Below, in pieces: positions 9,047 to 19,435 of a stretch of 64,000 bases of DNA. Every line of letters begins with the position of its first letter. Positions within the stretch are counted from its first letter, which is position 1. Source of the stretch: DAIMFL01 sp964372215 (GTDB taxonomy: Bacteria > Pseudomonadota > Alphaproteobacteria > Dongiales > Dongiaceae); NCBI GenBank assembly GCA_964372215.1, contig CAYJQC010000001.1:186001-250000 (forward strand), written 5' to 3'. The notes under the pieces were generated by a model. The model did not search any database and was not told the origin of the DNA. It saw nothing but the letters and a program-made list of their open reading frames with translations. The position numbers were made by a program, and so were the translations under genes.

Positions 9047-11023
9047 CTAGCGTCGTCCGCTGCCACCAGCAGCAGACGGCAGATACACGTCGAACCGCGT
9101 GCCGTGTCCGACCTCGCTCGACACCGAAATTGCGCCGCCGTGCGCTCTGACAATTCCGTAAACCACGGATAGACCCAGCCCAGCCCCTTTGCCCACCGGC
9201 TTGGTCGTGAAGAACGGATCGAAAATCCGATCAATGACGGCCAATGGTATGCCGATCCCCGAATCACGCACCGACAGGCGTGCGTACGGTCCCGCGGGAA
9301 TCTGCAGCGCGTCGTCGTTGTCGACGGTTGCATGTTCCAGAGACACGGAAATCGCGCCGCCGTTGATCGTCGCGTGCTCCGCATTTGTCAGCAGGTTCAT
9401 AAGAATCTGGTGTATCTGGGTTTCATCCGCCATCACGAGCACCGCCGCTTCTCCCAGGTGCGACTCCAGCCTGATCGACGAGGGTAGGGAGTGGCAAAGG
9501 TATTGCATCGACTCGGCCACCAGCTCTCGCAGATCGATCATCGAGCGCGACTCCTGGCCGCGCCGACTGAACTCAAGGATCTGCTTGACCATGTCGGAGA
9601 TTCGCAGCGTGCTGCGTAGAACCTGCGACAGATTGCCGTGTGCCTTGCTGTCCTCCGGCAGGTCCAGCATGGCCAGCTCGGTCAGGCTGACGATCGGCGT
9701 CAGCGTGTTGTTTATATCATGCGCGATGCCGCCAGCGAGATTGCCGAGGGCCTCCGCTTTCTGGGACGCATGCAGCAGTCGCTCCAGGTTCTTCTGCCTC
9801 TCGACCAGATGTCGCTCTGCAGTGACGTCGAACAGGACGCCGTCCCAGACAGTTCCGCCATCGGCGAGCTGGCGCGGCCTGGAAATCGACCGGATGTAGA
9901 TTTCACGCCCATCCTTTCGCGTGCCGTGCAACGTCTTGTCGACAGTGCTCATCGTGACAGCGGAAGCGTCGATCTCCGCCTGAAGCGTACTTAGTTGTTC
10001 GGCTCCGAGAATTTTCTTCAGCACCTTCTGGGAATCGGCCATCGACTCCTCGGGGCTGTAGCCCGTCAGCTCCTGGTACTGTTTGCTGACGAATGACGTC
10101 GAGATCTTACCGTCTTTGGTCAACACCCGCTCGAACAGCGCGCCAGGTATGTTGCTCGCGACGCCGCGCAGCCGGGCCTCGCTGGCGCGCAGTTCGGCTT
10201 CGCTTTCCTTGCTCTGGGTCACATCGCCCAGGGATCCCGCCATGCGAAGCGCGCCGCCTGCCTCGTCCCACATGGCTTGGGCGCGATCATGGACCCAGCG
10301 ATACTCGCCTGAGGCGTGGACTACCCGGTATTCGCATTCAAACAGCGAACTCTCGCGGCTCAGGTAGCTGCGAACCGCGTCTCTATACAGGTCGACGTCC
10401 TGGGGAAGGATCTGTTCAACCCACCATTCCTGCGACGTGACGCGAAAAGGCGAACTTGCCGAGGAGTCCGCGCCGATGATCTCGAGCACCCGATCCGACC
10501 GCGACACCCGGCCCGCCTTGAGGTCCCAGTCCCACAGCCCTTCGTTGGCGCCCCGCATCGCCAGCGCAAAGCGTTCCTCGTTGTTCATGAGGGCGTCCCG
10601 GGATCCGCGACTCTCCACGGCAACGACCGCGCGAGGTCCAGAAGCCTCCCTCAGGATCGCGAGGTAGCCTCGATCAGGACCGCCGCCGAGGGACGCGAAT
10701 GACGCTTCGGCCGAGAACTCGGACCCGTCCTTTCGGCAGCAGCGGATCGAGCCGCACGGTTGAATGACGGAGCTGTCAGCGCTGTCAGCGAAGGCGCTGA
10801 GGCAGACCTGCCGATGCTGGTGGGAGTCCGAGATCAGGATTTGGCGCAGTGGAAGTCCATGTGCCTCGGCCGCGGCGTATCCGAACATCTGCTCGGCCCC
10901 ACGGCTGAAGCGGAGTATCCGCTGGTCGGAGTCGGCGACGATAATCGCTTCGGCTGCAAGTTCAAGGATGGCGTCCAGTGCACCGCGGGGTATGGGAGCA
11001 AGCTTCACTACGTCGAATCCCAC
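9047..11023 (-). CDS. Soluble multi-PAS sensor histidine kinase
   Basis: A 658-residue kinase with no membrane segment. Three PAS modules can be followed: ALDAILELAAEAIIVADSD onward (~15-130), ERFALAMRGANEGLWDWDLK (PAS_3 type, ~150-275) and RLRGVASNIPGALFERVL (~290-405). These are followed by the H-box GGIAHDINNTLTPIVSLTE, in which an Ile-Asn replaces the usual Phe-Asn, then the N-box NLLTNAEHATINGG and the G-boxes DSGIGIP and GKGAGLGLSVVYG. It presumably senses a cytoplasmic cue and phosphorylates the CheY-like protein encoded 44 bp downstream. The ligand of the PAS domains is unknown. The start is divergent from the GGDEF/EAL-like gene. Confidence 0.9.
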   Translation of the reverse strand: MGFDVVKLAPIPRGALDAILELAAEAIIVADSDQRILRFSRGAEQMFGYAAAEAHGLPLRQILISDSHQHRQVCLSAFADSADSSVIQPCGSIRCCRKDGSEFSAEASFASLGGGPDRGYLAILREASGPRAVVAVESRGSRDALMNNEERFALAMRGANEGLWDWDLKAGRVSRSDRVLEIIGADSSASSPFRVTSQEWWVEQILPQDVDLYRDAVRSYLSRESSLFECEYRVVHASGEYRWVHDRAQAMWDEAGGALRMAGSLGDVTQSKESEAELRASEARLRGVASNIPGALFERVLTKDGKISTSFVSKQYQELTGYSPEESMADSQKVLKKILGAEQLSTLQAEIDASAVTMSTVDKTLHGTRKDGREIYIRSISRPRQLADGGTVWDGVLFDVTAERHLVERQKNLERLLHASQKAEALGNLAGGIAHDINNTLTPIVSLTELAMLDLPEDSKAHGNLSQVLRSTLRISDMVKQILEFSRRGQESRSMIDLRELVAESMQYLCHSLPSSIRLESHLGEAAVLVMADETQIHQILMNLLTNAEHATINGGAISVSLEHATVDNDDALQIPAGPYARLSVRDSGIGIPLAVIDRIFDPFFTTKPVGKGAGLGLSVVYGIVRAHGGAISVSSEVGHGTRFDVYLPSAAGGSGRR

Positions 11024-11389
11024 GCAGGTCGAACTTTCCGATGACGCCGGGTCGCGGTCCGCTCGCGGTCCGGAGAACGCCCGGCAGGCGGCAATGTGTG
11101 CAGTCTGCAGCCTCGAATATTCAAAGTAGTTAAGACTTATAACGTTTTTTGCGTAAGATCAGGTATTTGGATGGGGCGCCCCCGGCAGATGAACTATTCC
11201 GGCAATGGATCTGGTGTATGGCTGCGCAGAAATGCTGTCGACCGCCCGCCCATTCGGCCGTCACCAATGCGTTTCGGGCGTCCTCGGTTTACGGGACGTC
11301 AAGGGGTTCCACATCAGGATGCCCCGCAATTCCAAGATTTGAAGGTATTGGGCGGAGGGTATCGTTTTGCTGGATTGCCGAGGTCGAAG

Positions 11390-12790
11390 ATGCAGACTAC
11401 GACACTGATGGATCGCCTCCAGCGCCTGCTGGGGATGGAGGCGGGGGAAGACGAGACGATCGGCGGCGGGGAACCGCATGCAGTTGAGCGTCACACGCCG
11501 GAGAATGAGGCGGAGGTCGACGCCGACTTTGAATCCCGGCTGTGCCGAATCCTCGAGACGAACCCCGCGCCGGCCGCCGGGCGGATCTACTGCATCGATC
11601 TCGGCCAAGTCGGGAAGGCGAGGCCGGACGGCGGCGGCATCGCCGGCCGCATGTCCTCGATAGCGCCCCGGGTGTTCCAGAAACACCTTTCGCAGGAAGA
11701 CATCTACCGGCGATACGGGCCTAGCAGTTACTTGGTGGTGTTCGCGGGCCGCTCCGAAGCCGCGGCGACGCTGGTGTGCCAGCGCGTTGCCGACGACATC
11801 GCCGGCTATTTTGAGGGTCAAGAGTCGGCGGTGAGCATCAAGGCGGTCGCCGGCATCGCGGACTCGCGGCTTCTGCTGCAGGAGATATCGCAACTCGACG
11901 ATCCGCGGCAGCCGGTGGGCGTGCGGCCTGCGCCGTCGGATCCGGCATCTCCGACGCGCGAGGGTCGCGCCAAGGGCGATGTCGGCTGGCGGAATTTCCG
12001 GCACGATTCCCTGACCACCGACTCATGGTCCGACGAGGCGGGACTACAGGCGCAGGTGCCCGACGCCCCGCAAGTTGCCGACTTCACCTACCTGCCGATC
12101 TGGGATCTCAGAAGCAAGCTCCTGTCGACCTACGCCTGCCTCGCGTGCGACGAAGTCGTCGCCGAGGCGCTGGTGACCGGCTTCCCGCTCTCCACGGCGG
12201 CCAAGGCCGAGCAGGATCTCCGCAAGGCAGTGCATGCTTTCGAACTGCTGGACGACCTCGTGCGCAACCTGTTTCAGCTATTTCTGTCGACCACCGTGCA
12301 CGCCGACACGCTGATGGACCCGAGTACCCGCCGGAGTTACCTCAGCGTTGTCCGCGACGTGCCGGAGCGCCTGCGGCGGTTCTTGGCCTTCGAGATCATC
12401 GACGTGCCTGCCGGCATTCCGTCCAGCCGTCTGGCGGAGTTCGCTGCCTTTCTGAAACCGTTCTCCGGCGCCGTCCTCGTGGAGGTCGATCCCGAGCTGA
12501 ACCTGGTGAAGAAATGCGCTGGCATCGGTATCCATGCGGTGGGGATTCGGTTGTCGAGGAGTTGCCGACGCGATGGCGGCGTGCTGCAGCGCATCGAGCG
12601 GCTTGCGGTGGCCGCGGAGGAATGTAAGCTCTGGACCTACACCTATGGCGCGCAAAGCTCGAGCGAGGTGATTGCCGCGGCGGCGGCTGGAATTCGCTAT
12701 GTCAGCGGCGATCGGGTGAAGGCCGTATCCAGCATCCCCATGCATGTCAGGTCGTACACGTTCAACGACTACTACGCGGAGATCACCTGA
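11390..12790 (+). CDS. Protein with degenerate GGDEF-like and EAL-like domains
   Basis: About 466 residues from the ATG preceded by GAGG; the open frame extends upstream to 11096 but the extra 98 residues look non-coding. Residues ~45-170 follow a GGDEF-like pattern (RILETNPAPAAGRIYCIDLGQV, then IYRRYGPSSYLVVFAGRS), where RYGPSSYLVVF sits in place of RYGGDEFLVVL, so the diguanylate cyclase signature is lost. The last ~170 residues resemble an EAL fold (FEIIDVPAGIPSSRLAEFAAFL, then VLVEVDPELNLVKKCAGIGIHAVGIRLS, then AEECKLWTYTYGAQSSSEVIAAAAAGIRYVSG). They lack the EAL, DDFG and catalytic acidic motifs. An enzymatically dead c-di-GMP-related scaffold or sensor is inferred. It is divergent from the multi-PAS kinase. 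Confidence 0.65.
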   Translation: MQTTTLMDRLQRLLGMEAGEDETIGGGEPHAVERHTPENEAEVDADFESRLCRILETNPAPAAGRIYCIDLGQVGKARPDGGGIAGRMSSIAPRVFQKHLSQEDIYRRYGPSSYLVVFAGRSEAAATLVCQRVADDIAGYFEGQESAVSIKAVAGIADSRLLLQEISQLDDPRQPVGVRPAPSDPASPTREGRAKGDVGWRNFRHDSLTTDSWSDEAGLQAQVPDAPQVADFTYLPIWDLRSKLLSTYACLACDEVVAEALVTGFPLSTAAKAEQDLRKAVHAFELLDDLVRNLFQLFLSTTVHADTLMDPSTRRSYLSVVRDVPERLRRFLAFEIIDVPAGIPSSRLAEFAAFLKPFSGAVLVEVDPELNLVKKCAGIGIHAVGIRLSRSCRRDGGVLQRIERLAVAAEECKLWTYTYGAQSSSEVIAAAAAGIRYVSGDRVKAVSSIPMHVRSYTFNDYYAEIT

Positions 12791-12829
12791 ATTTGCCCGC
12801 GCCTCGCTCCTGCCCGGCGATTGCCGCCC

Positions 12830-13987
12830 TCACTGCGCCGGCGCCAGCCGCAGGATCTCGCCGTCGCCGTCGTCGGTGACGACATAGATTGCGCCGTCCG
12901 GTCCCTGCGCCACGTCGCGGATGCGTGCGTTCAGGTCCTCCAGCAGGCGTTCCTCGTGGACCACCCGCTCGCCGTCGAGCTCGAGCCGCACCAGCGCGGT
13001 CGAGCGCAAGCCGCCGACGAACAGGTCGCCTTGCCAGTCGGGGAAGGCGTCGCCGCCATAGGACATCATGCCCGAGGGCGCGATCACCGGGGTCCAGGTG
13101 TAGATCGCGTCGCGCATGCCCTCGGCGCGAGGTTCGCCGCTGCCGACCGGCGAGCCGTCGTAGTTGACGCCGATCGAGACCACCGGCCAGCCGTAGTTGA
13201 CGCCGGGGGCGATGACGTTGAGCTCGTCGCCGCCGCGCGGCCCGTGCTCGATCTCCCACAGCACGCCGCTCGCCGGGTCGATCGCCGCCGCCTGCGGGTT
13301 GCGGTGGCCGTAAGACCAGATCTCCGGCAGGGCGCCCGCCTGGCCCACGAACGGGTTGTCGTCGGGCACGCTGCCGTCCGGGTTGATCCGTACCACCTTG
13401 CCGAGATGGGAACCGAGATCCTGGGCCTGGCCGCGGAACGCATCCTTCGAACGTTCGCCGAGGGTCACGAACATGTGGCCGGCATCGTCGAACACGATGC
13501 GCGAGCCGAAATGGGCGGTGCTGGGCAGCTTCGGAAGCTGGCGGAACACGACCTCGACGCGGTCGAGCGTCGCATTGTCGGCGGCGAGCACGCCGCGCGC
13601 CACCGCGGTGCCGTTGCCGCCGTCGCCGGCCTCGGCATAGGACAGATACACGAGGCGGCTGGCGGCGAAATCGGGACCGAGGGTCACGTCGAGCAGCCCG
13701 CCCTGGCCGCGCGCGTCGACCTCGGGCACCCCGGCGATCGGCGCCGAGACCGCGCCGTCCGCCGTCACGTGCCGGAGGCTGCCGGATCGCTCGGTCACCA
13801 GCAGGGAGCCGTCGGGCAGGAAGGCGAGGCCCCAGGGATGGTCGAGGCCGTCGGCCAGGGTGGTCACGGCGATGGCGGGACCCTCGGTCTCGAAGGTCTC
13901 GTCGACCGCAAGCGCGGGCGGGGCGGCGAGCGCCAGGGCCGGCGCGGCGGCCCACAGCAGGGCGCGGGCGAGCAGGGATCGGTGCAT
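12830..13987 (-). CDS. PQQ-dependent sugar dehydrogenase (glucose/sorbosone dehydrogenase family), exported
   Basis: A 385-residue protein. The chosen ATG opens a Sec signal peptide (MHRSLLARALLWAAAPALALA). The six-bladed propeller of the soluble aldose sugar dehydrogenase family follows: LDHPWGLAFLPDGSLLVTER, GQGGLLDVTLGPDF, HFGSRIVFDDAGHMFVTLGER, SYGHRNPQAAAIDP, EHGPRGGDELNVIAPGVNYGWP and FVGGLRSTALVRLEL. The His and Arg-Asn residues in the HFGSR and GHRNPQ motifs correspond to catalytic and PQQ contacts in the E. coli YliI type. It would oxidise aldose sugars in the periplasm. It converges with the GGDEF/EAL-like gene, 39 bp away. Confidence 0.9.
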   Translation of the reverse strand: MHRSLLARALLWAAAPALALAAPPALAVDETFETEGPAIAVTTLADGLDHPWGLAFLPDGSLLVTERSGSLRHVTADGAVSAPIAGVPEVDARGQGGLLDVTLGPDFAASRLVYLSYAEAGDGGNGTAVARGVLAADNATLDRVEVVFRQLPKLPSTAHFGSRIVFDDAGHMFVTLGERSKDAFRGQAQDLGSHLGKVVRINPDGSVPDDNPFVGQAGALPEIWSYGHRNPQAAAIDPASGVLWEIEHGPRGGDELNVIAPGVNYGWPVVSIGVNYDGSPVGSGEPRAEGMRDAIYTWTPVIAPSGMMSYGGDAFPDWQGDLFVGGLRSTALVRLELDGERVVHEERLLEDLNARIRDVAQGPDGAIYVVTDDGDGEILRLAPAQ

Positions 13988-14187
13988 CTCGTCTCCTGTG
14001 CTCCAGGGGCGATAGAGCCGAGATGCGGTCTGCCGGCCCGGCGCGCAAGCCCTGGTATGCCCGGAGACTCGCGGGCGGCCGCGCTGGTGGGTAGCATGTG
14101 CCGGCCCCGGGGTCGCAAGGCCCCAGGGCCCCACGTCGCCAGGACCTCGGGGCAAATCAGCCCGGGGGCAGAAGGAGAGAGACGGCC

Positions 14188-14814
14188 ATGTCCATGAGAT
14201 CGATCGCCGCGGCCGCCGCGGCCCTGGCCCTGGCGCTCGCGCTGCAAGCCTGCGCCGCCGGCACGCCGCCGCCGGCGCCGCCGACCGGGGCCTACGACTA
14301 CGACCAGTTCTCCCGCGCCATGGCCGCCTATCGGGTCGCCGACTACCGGACCGCCTATGACGAGTTCCGGCCGCTGGCCGAGGACGGCATGGCGGCGGCC
14401 CAGTTCCGCCTCGGCCTGCTGTACGAGAACGGCCGCGGCGTGGCCGAGGACCTCGACGCCGCCGAGGCCTGGTACGAGCGGGCGGCCGCGCAAGGGTATG
14501 CCGAAGCGTTCTACAATCTCGGCTATCTCAGATATGCCGGCGGCGACGCGGCGGACGCGGTGCGGTGGTGGACCAGCGCGGCGCGGCGCGGCAACGCCGA
14601 CGCGATGTACGGCCTCGGCCTGCTCTACGACGAAGCGACCCAGGAGCCGCGCGACCTGGTGCTGGCCCATATGTGGTACGACCTCGCCGCCGCCAACGGC
14701 GCCGCCGGTGCCGCCGCAAGGCGCGACGCGCTGGCGCCGCTGATGAGCGCCGCGGAGCTGGCGGAGGCGCGGGCGCGGGCTGCCGCGTGGGCGAGCGGCA
14801 GCGAGGGGCTCTGA
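14188..14814 (+). CDS. Sel1-repeat lipoprotein
   Basis: A 208-residue protein whose ATG is preceded by a strong GAAGGAGAG ribosome site. The N-terminus is a lipoprotein signal with lipobox LQAC, so it is expected to be anchored in the membrane facing the periplasm. Three to four Sel1/TPR-like repeats follow: GMAAAQFRLGLLYENGRGVAEDLDAA, AEAFYNLGYLRYAGG and ADAMYGLGLLYDEATQEPRDLVLA. Sel1 repeats mediate protein contacts, and no partner is evident. The following secreted-protein gene may start inside its 3' end. Confidence 0.82.
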   Translation: MSMRSIAAAAAALALALALQACAAGTPPPAPPTGAYDYDQFSRAMAAYRVADYRTAYDEFRPLAEDGMAAAQFRLGLLYENGRGVAEDLDAAEAWYERAAAQGYAEAFYNLGYLRYAGGDAADAVRWWTSAARRGNADAMYGLGLLYDEATQEPRDLVLAHMWYDLAAANGAAGAAARRDALAPLMSAAELAEARARAAAWASGSEGL

Positions 14815-15638
14815 CGCCGCCGCCACGCAGGGCCCGGCCGCCGGCCCGGCGGGGCGGCCCGGCAAGCGGTCGACTCCGGAAGGCGCTCCTGGCCCTCCTG
14901 GCGATCGCCGCCCTGGCCGGTGCCGGCAGCGCGGCGATGGCGCAGCCGGTGCCGCCCTGCGCGCCCGGCGAGGCCGCGGTCACGCCGTTCTACGGCGCGC
15001 CTGCCGGGCCGCCGGCGGTGCGGACCTGGCGCGACCTCGAGATCGACGGAAGCTATCCCTGCCTGGCGCCCTTGCGCGGCCGCAATGCCCTGGTGGTCGC
15101 CCTGGCCGGCCGGTTCGAGGGGCCGGCATCTTCCGACGACATCGCCGCCCGGATCGGCGCGATCTCGGCGACCGAAGGGCTGGTCTACTGGTCCACCACC
15201 GACCAGCAGTGGCGGACCCTGGTCTCCGACGCCTATGCCATCGACGATCCCGACGCGCGCCACCGCCGGCCCGACTTCACCGCCGCGGAGGTGACGAGCG
15301 GCCGGACGCTGTATTTCGGGCAGAACGACACCCGCTCGACCGGGCTCAATGTCTACAGCCTGACGGCCCGATCGGCGGCGCCCGGCCGGCTGGCGGTCGA
15401 GATCGTCAACGTGACCGCCATCCGCTTCACCTTCGTGACCTTGTTCGAGGCGGATTCGTTGCGCTCGCTGCATTTCTTCGAGCGCCTGGACGGGAACGGC
15501 TGGGGCTATTACGGGATCTCGGCGGTGCGCGCCGGCAGCGTCGCGGGCCATGAGAACTCGTTCGTCAACCGGGCCGGCGCCTTCTACCGCTTCCTGACCG
15601 GCGCGCCGGCCGACGCCGAGCCGCCGCTGGCGCGGTGA
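14787..15638 (+). CDS. Secreted protein of unknown function
   Basis: The open frame contains a clear signal-peptide core (LRKALLALLAIAALAGAGSAAMAQ) and no upstream ATG. A GTG at 14787, overlapping the end of the Sel1 gene, is the best available start (about 283 residues), but no good ribosome site precedes it. The mature region of ~230 residues includes DLEIDGSYPCLAPLRGRN, EGLVYWSTTDQQWRTLVSDAYAI, TLYFGQNDTRSTGLNVYSLTA and a C-terminal segment with SLHFFERLDGNGWGYYGIS. I do not assign it to a family with confidence. A periplasmic or extracellular location is likely from the signal. Confidence 0.6.
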   Translation: MGERQRGALTPPPRRARPPARRGGPASGRLRKALLALLAIAALAGAGSAAMAQPVPPCAPGEAAVTPFYGAPAGPPAVRTWRDLEIDGSYPCLAPLRGRNALVVALAGRFEGPASSDDIAARIGAISATEGLVYWSTTDQQWRTLVSDAYAIDDPDARHRRPDFTAAEVTSGRTLYFGQNDTRSTGLNVYSLTARSAAPGRLAVEIVNVTAIRFTFVTLFEADSLRSLHFFERLDGNGWGYYGISAVRAGSVAGHENSFVNRAGAFYRFLTGAPADAEPPLAR

Positions 15639-15671
15639 CGGCGCGCCGGGATGGGCAGCCCCGATGGAACG

Positions 15672-15959
15672 CTAAACGCCGTCGACGATGACCAGGTTGC
15701 CGGTGCAGCTCCGGAGGCGCAGCGGCAGCAGCTTCTGGTAGGCCGGCGAGCGGTACCAGCCTTCCGCAGCCTCGCGGCTCGGAAACTCCAGGATGATGAG
15801 GCGCGGCAGCGGCCACGCGCCCTCGACCACGGTGAGCGCGCCGCCGCGCACCACGAAGCGGCCGCCGAACGCCGTCACGGTGGCGGGCACGTCCTTGCGA
15901 TAGGCGTCGAACGTCTCCTGGTCCGTGACGCTCTCCTGGACGACGACATAGGCGCTCAT
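15672..15959 (-). CDS. DUF1330-family protein
   Basis: A 95-residue protein with the compact ferredoxin-like pattern of DUF1330: AYVVVQESVTDQETFDAYRK, then FGGRFVVRGGALTVVEGAW, then RLIILEFPSREAAEGWYRSPAYQKLLPLR. Family members are small alpha/beta dimers of unknown activity. The ATG is preceded by GAGGAGATCGG. It also overlaps (ATGA) the stop codon of the open frame that runs out of the displaced hutU remnant. This suggests the gene was once translationally coupled downstream of a hutU gene. Confidence 0.85.
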   Translation of the reverse strand: MSAYVVVQESVTDQETFDAYRKDVPATVTAFGGRFVVRGGALTVVEGAWPLPRLIILEFPSREAAEGWYRSPAYQKLLPLRLRSCTGNLVIVDGV

Positions 15960-16014
15960 GGCGTTCCGATCTCCTCAGTTGCAGGCTGCGCTGCGCCGCT
16001 GCGCCGCTGCACCG

Positions 16015-16122
16015 CCATCGGCAGCTTCATCCCCTGATCGCGCGCGCAGTCCTTGGCGATGTCGTAGCCGGCAACTGCGTGGCGCATCACGCCGGGGCCG
16101 GGGTCGTTGGTGAGTACGCTCT
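16015..16122 (-). pseudogene. hutU: Displaced, diverged copy of the hutU 3' end
   Basis: On the minus strand this reads VLTNDPGPGVMRHAVAGYDI followed by AKDCARDQGMKLPM. The C-terminus of the intact hutU 1.6 kb away reads VLTNDPGTGVMRHADAGYQI then AKDCAREQGMNLPMVE and stop. Over 16015-16120 I count about 94 of 106 bases identical to 17645-17750, so similarity is near 89%. Similarity stops abruptly around 16122, only ~20 bp from the stop codon of the restriction endonuclease gene. The conserved Asp of HADAGY is Val here, as expected in decaying sequence. The frame stays open past the hutU stop to the DUF1330 start. It marks one edge of an inserted cassette. Confidence 0.8.
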
Positions 16123-16139
16123 TGAGCCCGGTCCCATTT

Positions 16140-17153
16140 CTATTCGGTTACGAGTATCCATATCCGCTTTAGCTGCATTTCTGCCTGGAGATCGTCGGGC
16201 AGGCGTTCGTAGTTCGCTTGAATCGCGGCAACCAAGTCGCCCGCATCCCAGAGCCGGACCTGAAAATAGAGCTGCCGAGCCTCTCGGATCACGGACTCCC
16301 GAAACCCACCCCACGATACGATCAGCCCTTGTTGCGCGCCAAAGCGAGGCATTACCCCTTGAAGCTCGCGCAGCACGCTGACGTCCGATGGGGTGTCGCT
16401 GGACTTCACTTGGGCCGCAAGGCGAGGCATGTCGAAGCCTAGCGGACCTGTGCCTGCGATGATATCTACCCCTCCGTCCGCGCCGGGTGGGGATACCTGC
16501 ACTTTGTACCCTTGCGACTGCAGGACGCCAGCGACAAGCCGGGCGAGGTCGTGTCCTCGAAACTTGCGCGCGATGTGAGAGACAATTTGGTCCCGAGATA
16601 ACTGCTCCAAGTCTGCGGCGGCGTCAGTGTCTTTCGGCGAGGCTTCAGATAAATCGTCAACACGGTGGTCGATCCGCCGCCCCGATAGGAGGGCGGCCAC
16701 CCGCGTATCGGCATCGTTTCTTGTGACCTGGAAGACTGCGAGCGAGCTTCCAAGAGAGAACAAGATATCTTGATCCAACTCTGATCGTGAAAGGTCCGTT
16801 CGAATCCACTCGACAGCACGTTGGTGTTTCGCTTCGGTGGGAGCGTCAGCAGTGTAGCGATAGGGGCCGGTTATGCGCCCGACAGCGAGAGCGGATCGCG
16901 TCTTCAAGGGGATGGCGACGAGATCGCCGATCTTCATCCTTTCTCGCAGCGCCCAGACCTCACCTGTCCAGACACGGGTGGTCGTATCTTTCTCATCCGG
17001 ATAGGTGTCATCCATGAGTTTCTGAAGCGATTCACGGTCACTTATCGGAGAAAGGTCCCCCAACTCCTCCCAGCCAATGACAACGACACCGTTATCCAGC
17101 GCGTAGGGCTCGTTCTCGCCATACTTGCCGGCCCTGACTACCCACAACCCCAT
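16140..17153 (-). CDS. Mrr-type restriction endonuclease with EVE/PUA-like N-terminal domain
   Basis: A 337-residue protein from the ATG preceded by GGGGAAGGAAG. The N-terminal ~100 residues (GLWVVRAGKYGENE, VVVIGWEELGDL, KIGDLVAIPLKTRSALAVGRITGPY) resemble the small-domain fold found in EVE/PUA-like modified-base readers. The C-terminal region from ~200 is an Mrr_cat-like PD-(D/E)xK nuclease: ARLVAGVLQSQGYKV, GADGGVDIIAG (Asp230) and LAAQVKSS (Gln248, Lys250), the QxK variant. Such fusions act as modification-dependent (type IV-like) restriction enzymes in known families; that role is inferred here. No methyltransferase is nearby. The DNA is clearly AT-richer than its flanks, and it lies 78 bp downstream of the GIY-YIG gene. 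Confidence 0.8.
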   Translation of the reverse strand: MGLWVVRAGKYGENEPYALDNGVVVIGWEELGDLSPISDRESLQKLMDDTYPDEKDTTTRVWTGEVWALRERMKIGDLVAIPLKTRSALAVGRITGPYRYTADAPTEAKHQRAVEWIRTDLSRSELDQDILFSLGSSLAVFQVTRNDADTRVAALLSGRRIDHRVDDLSEASPKDTDAAADLEQLSRDQIVSHIARKFRGHDLARLVAGVLQSQGYKVQVSPPGADGGVDIIAGTGPLGFDMPRLAAQVKSSDTPSDVSVLRELQGVMPRFGAQQGLIVSWGGFRESVIREARQLYFQVRLWDAGDLVAAIQANYERLPDDLQAEMQLKRIWILVTE

Positions 17154-17231
17154 GCTGCTTCCTTCCCCGAAATTTCTAGCATGAGTATCATTATGCGGAC
17201 GGGAAGTGGTCAATACAGGTTGGGAAAGTCC

Positions 17232-17630
17232 TCACAACTGGCTCACAGAGCGACTCCCATCACCTAGGTGTGCTGGGCAAAGGATACCGATTGCATAGGC
17301 TTCCAGAAGGGCACGCAGTCTGGGGTTGCCGACGGCTACGTAGCGATACCTGTACCGGCCTCTCAGCCTCGCCCCATGGCCTCGCAGGTAGACATTGGTG
17401 AAGGAAGAGGATCCTGTCATGTGATTGCGCAGTCTCTGAGCTAGACCCGACCTTCCCCTTAGTGTCCTACCAACGTGAACTACTTTCCCCCCGGGTCTGT
17501 AGATTACATAGACACCATGGGTAGTTGTCGCGTTAAGCGCTCCACGGGGCTTGGGGAATGTATGCAGCGGCGATCGCTCAAGTTCGCGAAACTTGGTCAG
17601 AACTCTTTGGTGCTCTTTCCTAGGTGCCAC
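17232..17630 (-). CDS. GIY-YIG nuclease-like protein
   Basis: A 132-residue protein with a GTG start 6 bp after the hutU stop codon; the GGTGGAG at the very end of hutU can serve as its ribosome site, so translation is probably coupled to hutU. The GIY-YIG core is visible: THGVYVIYRPGG (GVY at 39-41), KVVHVGRT (HVG at 52-54, His replacing the usual Tyr), a basic helix GLAQRLRNHM and the metal-ligand Glu at ~110 in LLEAYAIGIL. There is no additional DNA-binding domain. It could be the cutting component of a mobile or homing-like cassette, or a partner of the adjacent restriction enzyme. The DNA is AT-rich relative to hutU. Confidence 0.75.
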   Translation of the reverse strand: MAPRKEHQRVLTKFRELERSPLHTFPKPRGALNATTTHGVYVIYRPGGKVVHVGRTLRGRSGLAQRLRNHMTGSSSFTNVYLRGHGARLRGRYRYRYVAVGNPRLRALLEAYAIGILCPAHLGDGSRSVSQL

Positions 17631-17636
17631 GGCACT

Positions 17637-19310
<1,674 letters not shown>

Positions 19311-19435
19311 ATCGGCTCCCTGGCCGGCCCTCGGAGCGGGGCAGATTGCGAAGTTGCTGCCGGTAGGGTAGGGGTGATGCACCCCGGCCGCAACGGCGGC
19401 CTGCGGCCACTGGACCCTCGTCATCGGACCCCGGC

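Noticed and set aside
16087..16314. A 75-residue minus-strand ORF over the hutU remnant
   Set aside because: It is in a different frame from the hutU-like reading and overlaps the restriction enzyme gene; its text has no protein-family character.
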